Positions 9,014 through 18,954 of a stretch of DNA of 64,000 nucleotides are shown piece by piece. Positions within the stretch are counted from its first letter, which is position 1. Each line of letters opens with the position of its first letter. The position numbers and the translations under genes are program-made. The notes beneath the pieces were generated by a model, which had not been told where the DNA came from, ran no database searches, and saw only the letters and a list, made by a program, of their open reading frames with translations. Where the stretch lies: the NCBI RefSeq assembly GCF_006439015.1, contig NZ_RCZG01000004.1:124001-188000 (forward strand). Direction: 5' to 3'. Source of the stretch: Mycolicibacterium hodleri (GTDB taxonomy: Bacteria; Actinomycetota; Actinomycetes; Mycobacteriales; Mycobacteriaceae).

Positions 9014-9910
9014 CTATCCCTTGACGAGGGTGAACTGCCCCAACTCGCTGATACCGCGCTTGAAGAAGTCGCTGCATCCGACCAGGTACTTCATGTACCG
9101 CTCGTACACCTCTTCAGACGTCGCGGCGACCGCGGCGTCGTGGTTCGCCTCCAACGCCGTCGCCCACATGTCCAAGGTGCGCACGTAGTGCTCGTCGAGC
9201 AGTTGCTTGTCCGCAACCGTGAATCCGGCTTCCTGCGACAGGTTGATGATGTCGTCATCGCACGGAATGGAGCCGCCCGGGAAGATCTCCTTGGCGATGA
9301 AACGCATGAATCGCAGGTCGGACATGACGATGGGGATGCCCATCTCCGGCCAACGCTTCAGCGGATGCCCGAGGATCGCCTGCAACACCATGCGTCCTTC
9401 GCTGGGCAGGATCGCACTGCAGCTCTTGAAGAACGGCGCGTACCGCTCCTGCGGGAACGCCTCGATGGCCTCCAGGCTGATGATGCGGTCGACGGGCTCG
9501 GCGAACTGCTCCCAACCGCGCAGCAGCACCCGGCGCGAACGCGACGTGTCGAGGCCGTCCAACAACGTCTGCCCAAACGCGGCCTGGTTCTTGCTCAGCG
9601 TCAAGCCGATGACGTTGACGTCGTACTTCTCGATCGCCCGCTTCATCACCGAACCCCAGCCGCATCCGACGTCGAGCAGCGTCATGCCCGGCTGGAGATT
9701 CAGCTTGCCGAGGGCCAGGTCGATCTTGGCGTACTGCGCCTCTTCGAGAGTCATGTCGTCGCGCTCGAAGTACGCGCAGCTGTACGTGCGCGTCGGGTCC
9801 TGGAAGGTCCCGAAGAAGTCGTCAGACAGGTCGTAGTGCGCTTGGACCTCTGCGAAGTGCGGTTCCATGGTCATTGCCTTGTTTGTCGGCTCGGCTGCAG
9901 TCTCAACCAT
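9014..9910 (-). CDS. Cyclopropane mycolic acid synthase family methyltransferase, UmaA-like
   Basis: A 298-residue SAM-dependent methyltransferase of the CmaA/MmaA/PcaA/UmaA family. Features seen are YSCAYFERDDMTLEEAQ, the SAM-binding LLDVGCGWGSV, NVIGLTLSKNQ, and the C-terminal FKRGISELGQFTLVKG. At the active-site segment most cyclopropane synthases have EHFG, but here it reads LEAIEAFPQERY. From memory this resembles UmaA (EAFKMERY) rather than CmaA2, PcaA or the MmaA enzymes. The catalytic Glu is kept and the following His is Ala. The exact modification (cyclopropane, methyl branch, or none) is uncertain. It lies 78 bp downstream of a second paralogue on the same strand. Confidence 0.85.
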   Translation of the reverse strand: MVETAAEPTNKAMTMEPHFAEVQAHYDLSDDFFGTFQDPTRTYSCAYFERDDMTLEEAQYAKIDLALGKLNLQPGMTLLDVGCGWGSVMKRAIEKYDVNVIGLTLSKNQAAFGQTLLDGLDTSRSRRVLLRGWEQFAEPVDRIISLEAIEAFPQERYAPFFKSCSAILPSEGRMVLQAILGHPLKRWPEMGIPIVMSDLRFMRFIAKEIFPGGSIPCDDDIINLSQEAGFTVADKQLLDEHYVRTLDMWATALEANHDAAVAATSEEVYERYMKYLVGCSDFFKRGISELGQFTLVKG

Positions 9911-9988
9911 GTTCGACGTCCTCCAACCCGATGAATCGGTTTCGTATTCAATTAGCAGAAGAAGCGTAAATTAAGACACTCGCGCGAG

Positions 9989-10921
9989 TCATGCCTTCTC
10001 GCAGGTGAATTGGACGACGTCGGTGTAGCCCTGTCGGAACAGGTCGGCGCAACCGTCGAGGTATTTCAGGAACCGCTCGTAGATCTCCTCATTGGTGATC
10101 GCGATGGCCTCGTCCTTCTTGGCCTCGAGATTCCGCGCCCAGGTGTCGAGCGTCTTGACGTAGTGCGGCTGCAGGTGCTGTTCGCGGGTGACCTTGTAGC
10201 CGGCCTTGATCGCGTGCTGGGTGACCATCGACGCCAACGGCAGACGGCCGCCGGGGTAGATCTCGTCCATGATGAACTTGATGAAGCGCACCCGCGACAT
10301 GGTCAGCGGCAGCTTCTTCGCCTTGATCTCCTCATCCTCCGGGATGGTGATCGTGTGCAGCATCTGCACGCCGTCGTCGGGCATCCAGTCGAAGGTCTTC
10401 TTGAAGTAGTCGTCGTACTTGTTGAAGCCGAAGTGCTCGAACGCGCCGATGGAGACGATCCGGTCGACCTGGCCGCTGAAGTCCTCCCACGGCTGCAGGC
10501 GAACTTCCATGTCGCGCTTGCTGTCGGAGTTGGCGAACCAGTGCTGCTCGATGTGCTGCTTCTGGTTCTCCGACAGCGTCAGACCGATGACGTTGACGTC
10601 GTACTTCTCGACGGCCCGCATGATGGTCGCGCCCCAGCCACAGCCGATGTCGAGGAGCGTCATCCCCGGCTTGAGGCCGAGCTTGCCGAGCGACAGGTCG
10701 ATCTTCGCCATCTGTGCTTGCTCGAGGTTGTAGTCGTCCTTCTCGAAGTACGCGCAGCTATACACCTGATTAGGGTCCTGCCACAGCTTGAAGAACTCAT
10801 TCGAGATGTCGTAGTGGAACTGGACTTCCTTCTTGTCCGATCCGCGCGTCTGCGACGCGGACTTGGACAGCCACGTGGACTGCGCAGGTGACGGGGTTTG
10901 TGTCTCACTCGAGGAACTCAT
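9989..10921 (-). CDS. Cyclopropane mycolic acid synthase (CmaA2/PcaA/MmaA2 type)
   Basis: A 310-residue SAM-dependent methyltransferase. It has an N-terminal low-complexity extension (about 30 residues, Ser/Thr/Gln rich) before the conserved KKEVQFHYDISNEFFKLWQD. SAM motif LLDIGCGWGAT and active-site segment SIGAFEHFGFNKYDDYFKK match the canonical cyclopropane synthases, with both the catalytic Glu and adjacent His. Such enzymes act on meromycolate chains on the acyl carrier protein AcpM. Which double bond it modifies cannot be told. It is probably the first gene of a two-gene unit with the UmaA-like gene at 9014. In M. tuberculosis the mmaA cluster sits just after rplA; here that place is taken by a GT2 synthase. 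Confidence 0.9.
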   Translation of the reverse strand: MSSSSETQTPSPAQSTWLSKSASQTRGSDKKEVQFHYDISNEFFKLWQDPNQVYSCAYFEKDDYNLEQAQMAKIDLSLGKLGLKPGMTLLDIGCGWGATIMRAVEKYDVNVIGLTLSENQKQHIEQHWFANSDSKRDMEVRLQPWEDFSGQVDRIVSIGAFEHFGFNKYDDYFKKTFDWMPDDGVQMLHTITIPEDEEIKAKKLPLTMSRVRFIKFIMDEIYPGGRLPLASMVTQHAIKAGYKVTREQHLQPHYVKTLDTWARNLEAKKDEAIAITNEEIYERFLKYLDGCADLFRQGYTDVVQFTCEKA

Positions 10922-11166
10922 GAACCAACCTGTCGGCTATCGAAAATCGCGTCTTCAGTCGTGCCGCCCGGCGTGTGATTCGCCATACCGGCACGTCGAC
11001 CCTACCTCTGGATCGCGGCGTGCTCGGGGAGGTGGACGACGTGGGCAGACGCCGTCGCTGATCCCGCTCAAGATCATTGTTTGCCGACGGCGTTCCGACA
11101 GATTGCTGGCACCCGGCCCACCGACCCGGGGTGACGGATGCGAGCGCACAAGCTCAGACTGGGTCA

Positions 11167-12072
11167 ATGACGACCAGTGAGGACACCCGCGTCGCGGTCT
11201 ACCTCGACTTCGACAACATCGTGATCTCGCGGTACGACCAGGTCAACGGCCGCAGCTCGTTCCAGCGCGACAAGACCAAGGGCCTCGAGGTCGAACGCCT
11301 GCAACGGGCCACCGTCGACGTCGGAGCGATCATCGACTTTGCCTCGTCGTTCGGCACCCTGGTGCTGACCAGGGCATATGCCGATTGGTCGGCCGACGTC
11401 AACGCCGGGTATCGCGGCCAGTTGGTCGGACGCGCCGTGGACCTGGTGCAGCTCTTTCCCGCCGCGGCCTACGGCAAGAACGGCGCCGACATCCGCCTCG
11501 CGGTCGACGCCGTCGAGGACATGTTCCGGCTGCCCGACCTCACCCACGTGGTGATCGTCGCCGGCGACTCCGACTACATCGCGCTCGCGCAGCGCTGTAA
11601 GAGACTCGGCCGCTACGTCGTCGGCATCGGGGTGGCGGGCTCGTCGAGCCGTTCCCTCGCCGCGGCCTGCGACGACTTCGTCATCTACGACGCCTTGCCC
11701 GGCGTGCCGGTGTTCGAGCCGGCCATGCCACCCGAAGCCGACAAGGACGAGCCCGAACCGGAGCCGAAGAAGCGCGCGCCCCGTCGCCGTGCCACCCGTC
11801 CGCAGGCCGTCGAGGATGAGCCCGAGGCGCCCGATCCGCAGACCGCGGCGACCGGATTGCTCGAGCGCGCGCTGCGCATCGGGCTGGAGAAGGACGACGT
11901 CGACTGGCTGCACAACTCCGCGGTCAAGGCGCAGATGAAGCGAATGGATCCCTCGTTCAGCGAAAAGTCCTTGGGATTCCGGTCATTCAGCGACTTCCTG
12001 CGCTCACGCTCCGACGCCGTGGAGCTCGATGAGAGCTCCACGACGCGGATGGTGAAACTGAAGAACACCTAA
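11167..12072 (+). CDS. NYN-domain (PIN-like) protein with C-terminal OST-HTH-like domain
   Basis: A 301-residue protein from ATG 11167; the longer open frame upstream from 11077 is basic and non-conserved in character. The N-terminal 170 residues form a NYN/LabA-like nuclease fold: AVYLDFDNI with paired Asp residues at 14 and 16, DIRLAVDAVEDMF, and VIVAGDSDYIALAQRCKRLG. After a charged, Pro/Arg-rich linker (residues about 185-225), the C-terminal region (LLERALRIGL ... SFSDFLRSR) looks like an OST-HTH/LOTUS RNA-binding domain. The combination suggests an RNA-directed nuclease or RNA-binding regulator. The four acidic metal ligands appear to be present. It converges with the mycolyltransferase gene. 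Confidence 0.85.
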   Translation: MTTSEDTRVAVYLDFDNIVISRYDQVNGRSSFQRDKTKGLEVERLQRATVDVGAIIDFASSFGTLVLTRAYADWSADVNAGYRGQLVGRAVDLVQLFPAAAYGKNGADIRLAVDAVEDMFRLPDLTHVVIVAGDSDYIALAQRCKRLGRYVVGIGVAGSSSRSLAAACDDFVIYDALPGVPVFEPAMPPEADKDEPEPEPKKRAPRRRATRPQAVEDEPEAPDPQTAATGLLERALRIGLEKDDVDWLHNSAVKAQMKRMDPSFSEKSLGFRSFSDFLRSRSDAVELDESSTTRMVKLKNT

Positions 12073-12083
12073 ACTAGGGCCGC

Positions 12084-13407
<1,324 letters not shown>

Positions 13408-14682
13408 TTGACGTCTACTCGTCGTGTCCGTGGGGCCTGGATGGCCGCATCCTTCGCGGTGCTGGCCGTGCTGGGTGGTGTCGTCGTGAGCGGCTCTGAA
13501 CGGTGCGTCCATGGATGCCAGGTGCTCGCCGCACCCCGCAACCTGGCGGAGGCGCAGCCGGCGGCCGTCCCTGCACCGACCCCCGCGAGCCTGTCCGTCA
13601 TCCCGACACCCGCGGCGAAGAAGGTCAATCCCGCCAGTCCCGTCATGATCAGCGCTACCGCGGGCACCATCACCGACGTCACGATGACCAACGACAGCGG
13701 AAAGGTGGTACCCGGCGTGCTCACGCCGGATCACACGACGTGGAAGCCGACGGGTCAACTCGGCTACGGCCGGACGTACACGATGACGGTCCTGGCCCGC
13801 GGCCCCGGCGGCATGCCGTCGCGTCAGCAGTCGAGCTTCACGACTGTGTCGCCGAGCAACCAGACGCAGGTCTACTTCGAGACCACCGACGGGGGACTGC
13901 TGCAGGACGGCGCCACCTACGGCGTCGGCGCAGTCGTGGTGGCGCACTTCGACGAGAACATCGACGACAAGGCCAACGCCGAACGGCACCTGTCGGTCAC
14001 CACCAATCCGCCGGTCGCGGGATCCTGGAACTGGATCGACGACAACACCGCGCACTGGCGGCCCCAGAAGTACTACGCGCCGGGCACCACCGTGACGGTC
14101 GCGGCCGACGTCTACGGCACGCCGCTCGGCGACGGCCTCTACGGCGAAGAGGACGAGCACGTCTCGTTCAAGATCGGTGACTCCCACGTCTCGATCGCCG
14201 ACGACAAGACCCACACGGTCAGCGTCTTCGACAACGGCAAGCTGGTGCGCACCATGCCGACCTCGATGGGCATGGGCGGCATCCAGACCATCGCTGGGAC
14301 GACCTTCTCGTTCTTCACTCCACCGGGCGTCTACACCGTCCTGAACAAGGCCAACCCGGTGATCATGGATTCCTCGACGTTCGGGCTGCCGACCAACTCC
14401 CGTCTCGGCTACAAGGAGACGATTCCGTACGCCACCAAGATCAGCACCGACGGCATCTATCTGCATCAGCTGAACTCGACGGTGTGGGCGCAGGGCAACA
14501 CCAATACGTCGCACGGTTGTCTGAACCTCAACGGAGACAACGCCGCCTGGTTCTTCGACTTCTCGGTGCCGGGTGACGTCGTCGAGGTGCGCAATACCGG
14601 CGGCAAGCCACTGGAGATCTGGCAGAACGGCGACTGGACGGTGCCGTGGGATCAGTGGGTGAGGGGCAGCAAGCTCACCTAG
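13408..14682 (+). CDS. L,D-transpeptidase (peptidoglycan 3-3 cross-linking)
   Basis: About 424 residues from a TTG at 13408, which follows a GGAG at 13399-13402; ATG 13441 is the main alternative. A single N-terminal hydrophobic segment (MAASFAVLAVLGGVVVSG) gives a signal peptide or anchor. Two Ig-like regions follow (starting near VNPASPVMISATAGTI, and TDGGLLQDGATYGVG). The YkuD catalytic domain contains HQLNSTVWAQGNTNTSHGCL, with the nucleophile Cys at about residue 371. The C-terminal tail ends GDWTVPWDQWVRGSKL, as in mycobacterial Ldt proteins. It forms meso-DAP to meso-DAP cross-links in the periplasm and is a carbapenem target by family. Which LdtMt orthologue it is cannot be settled here. 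Confidence 0.9.
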   Translation: MTSTRRVRGAWMAASFAVLAVLGGVVVSGSERCVHGCQVLAAPRNLAEAQPAAVPAPTPASLSVIPTPAAKKVNPASPVMISATAGTITDVTMTNDSGKVVPGVLTPDHTTWKPTGQLGYGRTYTMTVLARGPGGMPSRQQSSFTTVSPSNQTQVYFETTDGGLLQDGATYGVGAVVVAHFDENIDDKANAERHLSVTTNPPVAGSWNWIDDNTAHWRPQKYYAPGTTVTVAADVYGTPLGDGLYGEEDEHVSFKIGDSHVSIADDKTHTVSVFDNGKLVRTMPTSMGMGGIQTIAGTTFSFFTPPGVYTVLNKANPVIMDSSTFGLPTNSRLGYKETIPYATKISTDGIYLHQLNSTVWAQGNTNTSHGCLNLNGDNAAWFFDFSVPGDVVEVRNTGGKPLEIWQNGDWTVPWDQWVRGSKLT

Positions 14683-14690
14683 GTCCGCGC

Positions 14691-14785
14691 CACGGCTGCG
14701 GTCTGCCGGGTGGTCGCTGGAATCGCGACCGTGGTGCAGAAATGGGGCGTAGCGCCCCAAATGTGGTGGTCACCGGAGAGCCGCG
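14691..14785 (+). repeat. 95-bp dispersed element, copy A
   Basis: A 95-bp unit starting CACGGCTGCGGTCTGCC and ending GTCACCGGAGAGCCGCGG. It has imperfect 7-bp terminal inverted repeats (CACGGCT / AGCCGCG) and a central perfect hairpin, TGGGGCG-TAG-CGCCCCA. It begins 8 bp after the L,D-transpeptidase stop codon. It matches copy B at 14864 almost base for base over most of its length and copy C at 8133 in inverted orientation. Confidence 0.85.
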
Positions 14786-14863
14786 GCTGTAAACCCGATC
14801 CGCCGGCCTGGCGGCCTCTCTCCCGGGAGTGTCCAGTTTCAGCGCTCTGGACGTTTTCCACGC

Positions 14864-14959
14864 CGCGGCTGCGATCTGCCGCGTGGCCGCCGGAATCGCG
14901 ACCCTGGTGCAGAAATCGGGCGTAGCGCCCCAAATGTGGTGGTCACCGGAGAGCCGTGG
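14864..14959 (+). repeat. 95-bp dispersed element, copy B (overlaps methyltransferase 3' end)
   Basis: The second direct copy of the element. Its right end, GGTCACCGGAGAGCCGTGG, runs into the 3' end of the minus-strand methyltransferase and encodes its last codons and stop (reading ACG GCT CTC CGG TGA). The central hairpin is shortened (GGGCG-TAG-CGCCC). The 78 bp between copies A and B contain small inverted repeats (for example CCGCC-GGCCT-GGCGG) but no gene. Confidence 0.85.
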
Positions 14960-16103
14960 ACGGAATCCGAGCCGCGTAGCCGGTCAGCTCGTCGAGGAAG
15001 CCGTCCGGAAACCGCAGCGACCCCTTGCCCGTCCGCCGCAAGAACCCCGAGGCCGCCCGCGCCGAGAGGGGTTTCCCGGGGAACTCGAGGAAGTCGACCA
15101 ACGGAAGTCGCGGCTCCCACACCGGCCACGGCCCGACGTCCGCGGTATGTACCACGCCGTCGAGGTTCGCCCACGCCGCGCGCCGTGACCACGTCGCGCC
15201 GCTCCACGGCTGGTCCGCCGAGGGGTCGTAGTGTCCGGGTGTCGCGAGCCGCCCGCCGATCCAGGCCGCGGCGGGCACGCTCACGGAGTTGCCGACCATC
15301 CGCCAGCGTTCCCCGGGCCTGGCGACCTCGTCGGCGGGGGCTGTCCAATCAACCGGAAAGCCTTGCAGCCGTTCGGTATCACGCAGATCGGGCGTGACGT
15401 AGGACCCCGACGGCAGCCGAATGGCCGGGGGCGACGGCACTCCGACCGACGACCCGCACTTGATCGGTGGCACGGCGTCGACGGCCCAGCCGAAGGAGCG
15501 CATGCCCTCGGTCCAGTAGAACCCGCAGGCGACGTCCGGATATCTAGCCGCCACAGTGGGTTTCGGACAGTCGTCGGCCAGCAGCACGTCGCGCGGATCG
15601 CCTACGCGGGAGCCGACGAGGTACCACCGGTTGCGCCGCTGCGGGAGTCCGAATGCGTTGGTGTCGACGACGCGATACGCCCACCGGTAGCCCAGTTCCG
15701 TCAGCGCTCTGGTGATCAGTCGCAGTGCGGCGCCCTGGCCCAACGAGATCAGGAACGGCACGTTCTCCAGGACCACCCACGGCACGTCGCCGTCCTCCAG
15801 TAGTCGCAGCACCTCGCCGACCAGACTGCTTCGCGCGCCGACGATTCCGGCCTTGCGCCCGACGCTGCTGAGATCCTGGCAGGGAAATCCCGCGACCACC
15901 AGGTCGGTGTGCTTCGGAAGGGCGGCGACGTCGCGGACGTCGGTTTCGAGCTTGGCGTCCGGGAATCGTCGACGCAGCACGTGCAGTGCGGCGGGCGAGT
16001 TCTCGACGAGCACCTGCGCGTGATGACCGCCGGCTGCCATACCGATTTCGAGTCCGCCGATGCCGGCGAACAGTCCCGCGACCTTTAGGCTCACCGCAGC
16101 CAT
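14943..16103 (-). CDS. DNA C5-cytosine methyltransferase (second of a tandem pair)
   Basis: A 386-residue DNA (cytosine-5) methyltransferase from ATG 16103. Motif I is AGLFAGIGGLEIGM (residue 9 onward). The catalytic loop is AGFPCQDLSSVG with Cys75, motif VI is VVLENVP (residues 111-117), and motif VIII is GLPQRRNRWYLVG (153 onward). Motif X is MVGNSVSVPAAAWIGG. The target-recognition domain lies between motifs VIII and IX (about residues 165-270). Its start overlaps the stop of the upstream methyltransferase gene by 13 bp, so the two are translationally coupled. Its stop lies inside repeat copy B. Target sequence unknown. Confidence 0.92.
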   Translation of the reverse strand: MAAVSLKVAGLFAGIGGLEIGMAAGGHHAQVLVENSPAALHVLRRRFPDAKLETDVRDVAALPKHTDLVVAGFPCQDLSSVGRKAGIVGARSSLVGEVLRLLEDGDVPWVVLENVPFLISLGQGAALRLITRALTELGYRWAYRVVDTNAFGLPQRRNRWYLVGSRVGDPRDVLLADDCPKPTVAARYPDVACGFYWTEGMRSFGWAVDAVPPIKCGSSVGVPSPPAIRLPSGSYVTPDLRDTERLQGFPVDWTAPADEVARPGERWRMVGNSVSVPAAAWIGGRLATPGHYDPSADQPWSGATWSRRAAWANLDGVVHTADVGPWPVWEPRLPLVDFLEFPGKPLSARAASGFLRRTGKGSLRFPDGFLDELTGYAARIPSTALR

Positions 16104-17377
16104 TCCACCGCGACGGCGTAGCTCAACCGCGACGGCACCGCATTGCCGATCATCCGCGCCAGCGCGGTGCGCTGAGTGACCGCGTCGAAGGAGAACCAGT
16201 CCGGAATGTATTGCAGCCGTGCGGCTTCGTGCGCGGTGATGGTGCGACGCCGGCTCGGGTGCACGTAGCGGCCCATGCACATGCTGTAGAAGCCGGTGGT
16301 GATGGTCTGCGACGGGCGGTGCCACGCCAGCCGCCCGTAGATCGCTTTGTAGCTGTGGCCGCCGTCGGCGTGGCAGGCGGGACGTTGTCGGTCCGGAAGG
16401 TCGAAGTCGCCGTTCTCGAAGAGGTAGTCGATGCGGCGCCGCGTCGCCGGTGCCGAGCGCGCGGTCTCGTCGACCAGTCTGCCCGACTCGGTCAGCGACT
16501 CGAGGTCCTGGAACGCCCACGCCACCGAACGGTCCGCCCGACGGTGCCGATCGGTGACGTCTGCCGGGGTGACGGCGTGCGTCAGGCTTGCCATCAGCAC
16601 GAGTCGGCGACGGCGCTGGGGAACGCCGATCGCGCTGAGGTCGACCACGCCGACGGCCACGTGATACCCGAGTCCGTCGAGGGCGTCGGCGGTGCGCTGC
16701 ACGACGGCGCGGCGGTCGTTGATGGCCCCCGGCACGTTCTCGATCAGGATGTGCTGGGGCGCAAGCACTTCCGCGGCGCGGACCATGGTTCGGTACAGCT
16801 CGTTCTTGTCGTCGGCGTGGCGCGTGCGGTTGTTGAAGTCGCTGTGGCCCTGGCAGGGCGGTCCACCCACCAGCACGTCCACGTCGGCGTGGCGTGTCGC
16901 CAGCAGGCGTTCGGCGGAGGTCAGCCGGGCGCCGACCCGCCCGGGGAATACGTCGTCCACGTCCCGCGCCAGTGTGGTCGCCGACGGGAAGTTCGTCGCG
17001 TAGGTCTGCGCGGCCACGGCGTCGATGTCGACGGCGAGCACCGGTTCGAACGACCGGTTCAGCGCGCGGGCCGCCTCCGCCAGCCCGATGGACAGGCCGC
17101 CGCATCCGGAGAACAGGTCGACCGCGCGCAGCGAGGATCTGGCAGCGCCGGACGGTGGCGCGACGCTGCTCTGCAGCCAGGCGCGTTCGGCTTCGTCGGC
17201 ACACGTTGCTCTGGCGTCCGTGCCGCGATAGCCGGCCAGCACGCTCGCGGTCTGCCTGCCGTCCCGGCGGGTCAGCATCCGTTCGTAGGTGCCGTTGCGG
17301 GTGCGGAAGCGTTCGAGGCCATCGACGTAACCCGGCACGCCCGTGCGGGGGCGCGTCGTGTCCGCCGGGCTGCTCAC
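16091..17377 (-). CDS. DNA C5-cytosine methyltransferase (first of a tandem pair)
   Basis: About 428 residues from GTG 17377, or 451 from ATG 17446. The longer start would leave only 12 bp to the divergent vsr gene, so I prefer the shorter one, but it is not proven. An N-terminal extension of about 82 residues precedes motif I, AVDLFSGCGGLSIGLAEAA. The catalytic loop is VGGPPCQGHSDFN with Cys175, and motif VI is ILIENVPGAI. Motif VIII is GVPQRRRRLVLMAS, and IX-X are ARLQYIPDWF and MIGNAVPSRLSYAVA. The protein is distinct from its partner at 14943, so it may modify a different strand or sequence. Divergent from a Vsr-type nuclease, it forms a methylation/repair or restriction-modification locus. 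Confidence 0.9.
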   Translation of the reverse strand: MSSPADTTRPRTGVPGYVDGLERFRTRNGTYERMLTRRDGRQTASVLAGYRGTDARATCADEAERAWLQSSVAPPSGAARSSLRAVDLFSGCGGLSIGLAEAARALNRSFEPVLAVDIDAVAAQTYATNFPSATTLARDVDDVFPGRVGARLTSAERLLATRHADVDVLVGGPPCQGHSDFNNRTRHADDKNELYRTMVRAAEVLAPQHILIENVPGAINDRRAVVQRTADALDGLGYHVAVGVVDLSAIGVPQRRRRLVLMASLTHAVTPADVTDRHRRADRSVAWAFQDLESLTESGRLVDETARSAPATRRRIDYLFENGDFDLPDRQRPACHADGGHSYKAIYGRLAWHRPSQTITTGFYSMCMGRYVHPSRRRTITAHEAARLQYIPDWFSFDAVTQRTALARMIGNAVPSRLSYAVAVEWLR

Positions 17378-17458
17378 CCGCCGATCGTATGCAGCGACTT
17401 CTCCGGGTAGGGGCACCTGCGGCGGCGCGCCGTCCTGAACTGTCAATAGGCTGCTGTC

Positions 17459-17887
17459 ATGGCCGACTCCTGGGCATCGTCACCGGAGGCTCGGGCGCGC
17501 ATGCAGTCGAACAAGAGCCGCGACACCAAACCCGAGCTCGCGCTGCGTTCGGCAGTCCACGCCCGCGGCCTGCGCTACCGGGTGTCGGCAAAACCGCTCG
17601 CGGGGGTGCGGCGGACCGCCGATCTGGTGTTCCCGCGCGCCAGGGTGGCGGTGTTCCTCGACGGCTGCTTCTGGCACGGCTGCCCCGAGCACCACACCGT
17701 CGCGTCGTCCAACGCGAAGTTCTGGGCCGACAAGGTCGAGGGCAACCGGGCGCGGGACCGTGACACCGACGGCCGGTTGGCCGACGCCGGGTGGGTCAGC
17801 GTGCGGATCTGGGAGCACGAAGACGTCGGCGAGGCCGCTCAACGCGTCGAGGACGTGGTCCGCGGGAGGATCGTCGAGGGGCGTTGA
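17459..17887 (+). CDS. vsr: Vsr-type very short patch repair endonuclease
   Basis: A 142-residue protein matching the Vsr family. Opening residues SPEARARMQSNKSRDTKPEL are the usual N-terminus. The nuclease core is RTADLVFPRARVAVFLDGCF followed by WHGCPEHH, and the C-terminal part contains FWADKVEGNRARDRDTDGRL and WVSVRIWEHE. Classic Vsr nicks 5' of T in T:G mismatches that arise by deamination of 5-methylcytosine at Dcm sites. Placement divergent from two C5 methyltransferases fits this role. Some Vsr-like proteins act as restriction nucleases instead, which sequence alone does not rule out. Confidence 0.9.
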   Translation: MADSWASSPEARARMQSNKSRDTKPELALRSAVHARGLRYRVSAKPLAGVRRTADLVFPRARVAVFLDGCFWHGCPEHHTVASSNAKFWADKVEGNRARDRDTDGRLADAGWVSVRIWEHEDVGEAAQRVEDVVRGRIVEGR

Positions 17888-17895
17888 CCGTCACG

Positions 17896-18192
17896 TCACC
17901 GGCTATAGCCGGTGTGCTCGACGGCGGCGTGGACGAGCAGCCACAGGGGCCACGACGCGGTCGATTCCCGGAGCGCATCCATGTGACCGAGCCACCGACG
18001 CAGGACGTGGGCCAGCTGGTCGGGCTCGACGGAACTCACGTCGAACCCGTCGGAGGTCGTCGCCAGGCGCACGCCATGGGCGTCGTACACCTCGACGTCG
18101 ACCAATCGTGTGGACAACACCAGCTCGTCGAGGCTGCGGTAGAAGCGGCACTCCGGCGGATCGCTGACGACGAACGGGGGCGCGAGTTCCAC
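17896..18192 (-). CDS. Small hypothetical protein
   Basis: A 98-residue protein from GTG 18192. Its composition is normal (FVVSDPPECRFYRSLDELVL, VDVEVYDAHGVRLATTSDGF) and it contains no signal or membrane segment. I do not recognise a family. It lies 27 bp downstream of a lipoprotein gene on the same strand and may be its operon partner. It converges tightly with vsr. Confidence 0.6.
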   Translation of the reverse strand: MELAPPFVVSDPPECRFYRSLDELVLSTRLVDVEVYDAHGVRLATTSDGFDVSSVEPDQLAHVLRRWLGHMDALRESTASWPLWLLVHAAVEHTGYSR

Positions 18193-18219
18193 GCGCCGTC
18201 TCCTCGTCGCGGCCGACCG

Positions 18220-18849
18220 TCAGCCGAGTCCGTCCGCGATCTTCTGGGCCTGCTTGCCCGCGACGTCGAGCACGAACTCCGGTGGCACCGCGTCGCCTGG
18301 CGCGCCGTCGAACTCGAGGGTCGTGAGTGCCTTGCCCTGGGTGAACAGCACCACAGTGACCGATTTCGCACCGTCCGGCGACGTCCCCGCGACCATCACG
18401 GAGTCCGACCCCACCTGAGCGGGTTGCGGAGTCCCTCCGGTGACGTTCGTGCCGAGGCTCGCCGCGGCGCCCTCCAACGCGGTGGCCGCGGCTCCTTCAT
18501 CGGGCAGCACCAGGATCGTGTCACCGATCTCGCGGGTGTCCCCGCCGTTGGAGAACACCGTCGCAACCCCCTCCGCTCCACCGGGATTGACCGTGGGTTC
18601 CTGCGCAGTGAAGGTATCGCCGGGCGCCACGATGTCGCCGGCGTCGATCAGCAGGGTGCTGTAGTCCGTGGCGTCAGCGGAGCTCGACTTCGCGGTGGAC
18701 GACGTCGCTGACGAGGCCGATGAGGACGCCGACGACGAGGACGACGCGGACGACGATGACGTGGTCGATGACGAACCGCCACCGCATCCGGCGGTCAAGA
18801 GTGCGACTGTGGCGCCGAGCGATACCGCAGCGGCGATGCTGACCTTCAC
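18220..18849 (-). CDS. Secreted lipoprotein, Ser-rich N-terminus
   Basis: A 209-residue lipoprotein from GTG 18849. The signal peptide MKVSIAAAVSLGATVALL ends in a lipobox L-T-A-G-C, so it is lipid-anchored outside the membrane. It is followed by a 35-residue Ser/Thr/Ala-rich linker and a compact domain of about 145 residues (STLLIDAGDIVAPGDTFTAQ ... TLEFDGAPGDAVPPEFVLDV). The domain layout is like mycobacterial lipoproteins of the LpqN/LpqT or sensor-domain type, but I cannot assign one. It is divergent from the SARP-type regulator gene, which it may serve or be controlled by. Confidence 0.75.
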   Translation of the reverse strand: MKVSIAAAVSLGATVALLTAGCGGGSSSTTSSSSASSSSSASSSASSATSSTAKSSSADATDYSTLLIDAGDIVAPGDTFTAQEPTVNPGGAEGVATVFSNGGDTREIGDTILVLPDEGAAATALEGAAASLGTNVTGGTPQPAQVGSDSVMVAGTSPDGAKSVTVVLFTQGKALTTLEFDGAPGDAVPPEFVLDVAGKQAQKIADGLG

Positions 18850-18954
18850 GCGATCTCCTAGGTGTGTTGAGCGAACTGACCGACGGTGCCAGCCAATTTG
18901 CTGGATGCTATAGACGGCCAATTGGAAAACCGTTGGATCTTGGGGAGGGAAGCG

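Noticed and set aside
15986..17410. A 474-residue plus-strand frame across the first methyltransferase
   Set aside because: It is antisense to a gene with all C5-methyltransferase motifs, and its product is low-complexity Arg/Val/Gly-rich.
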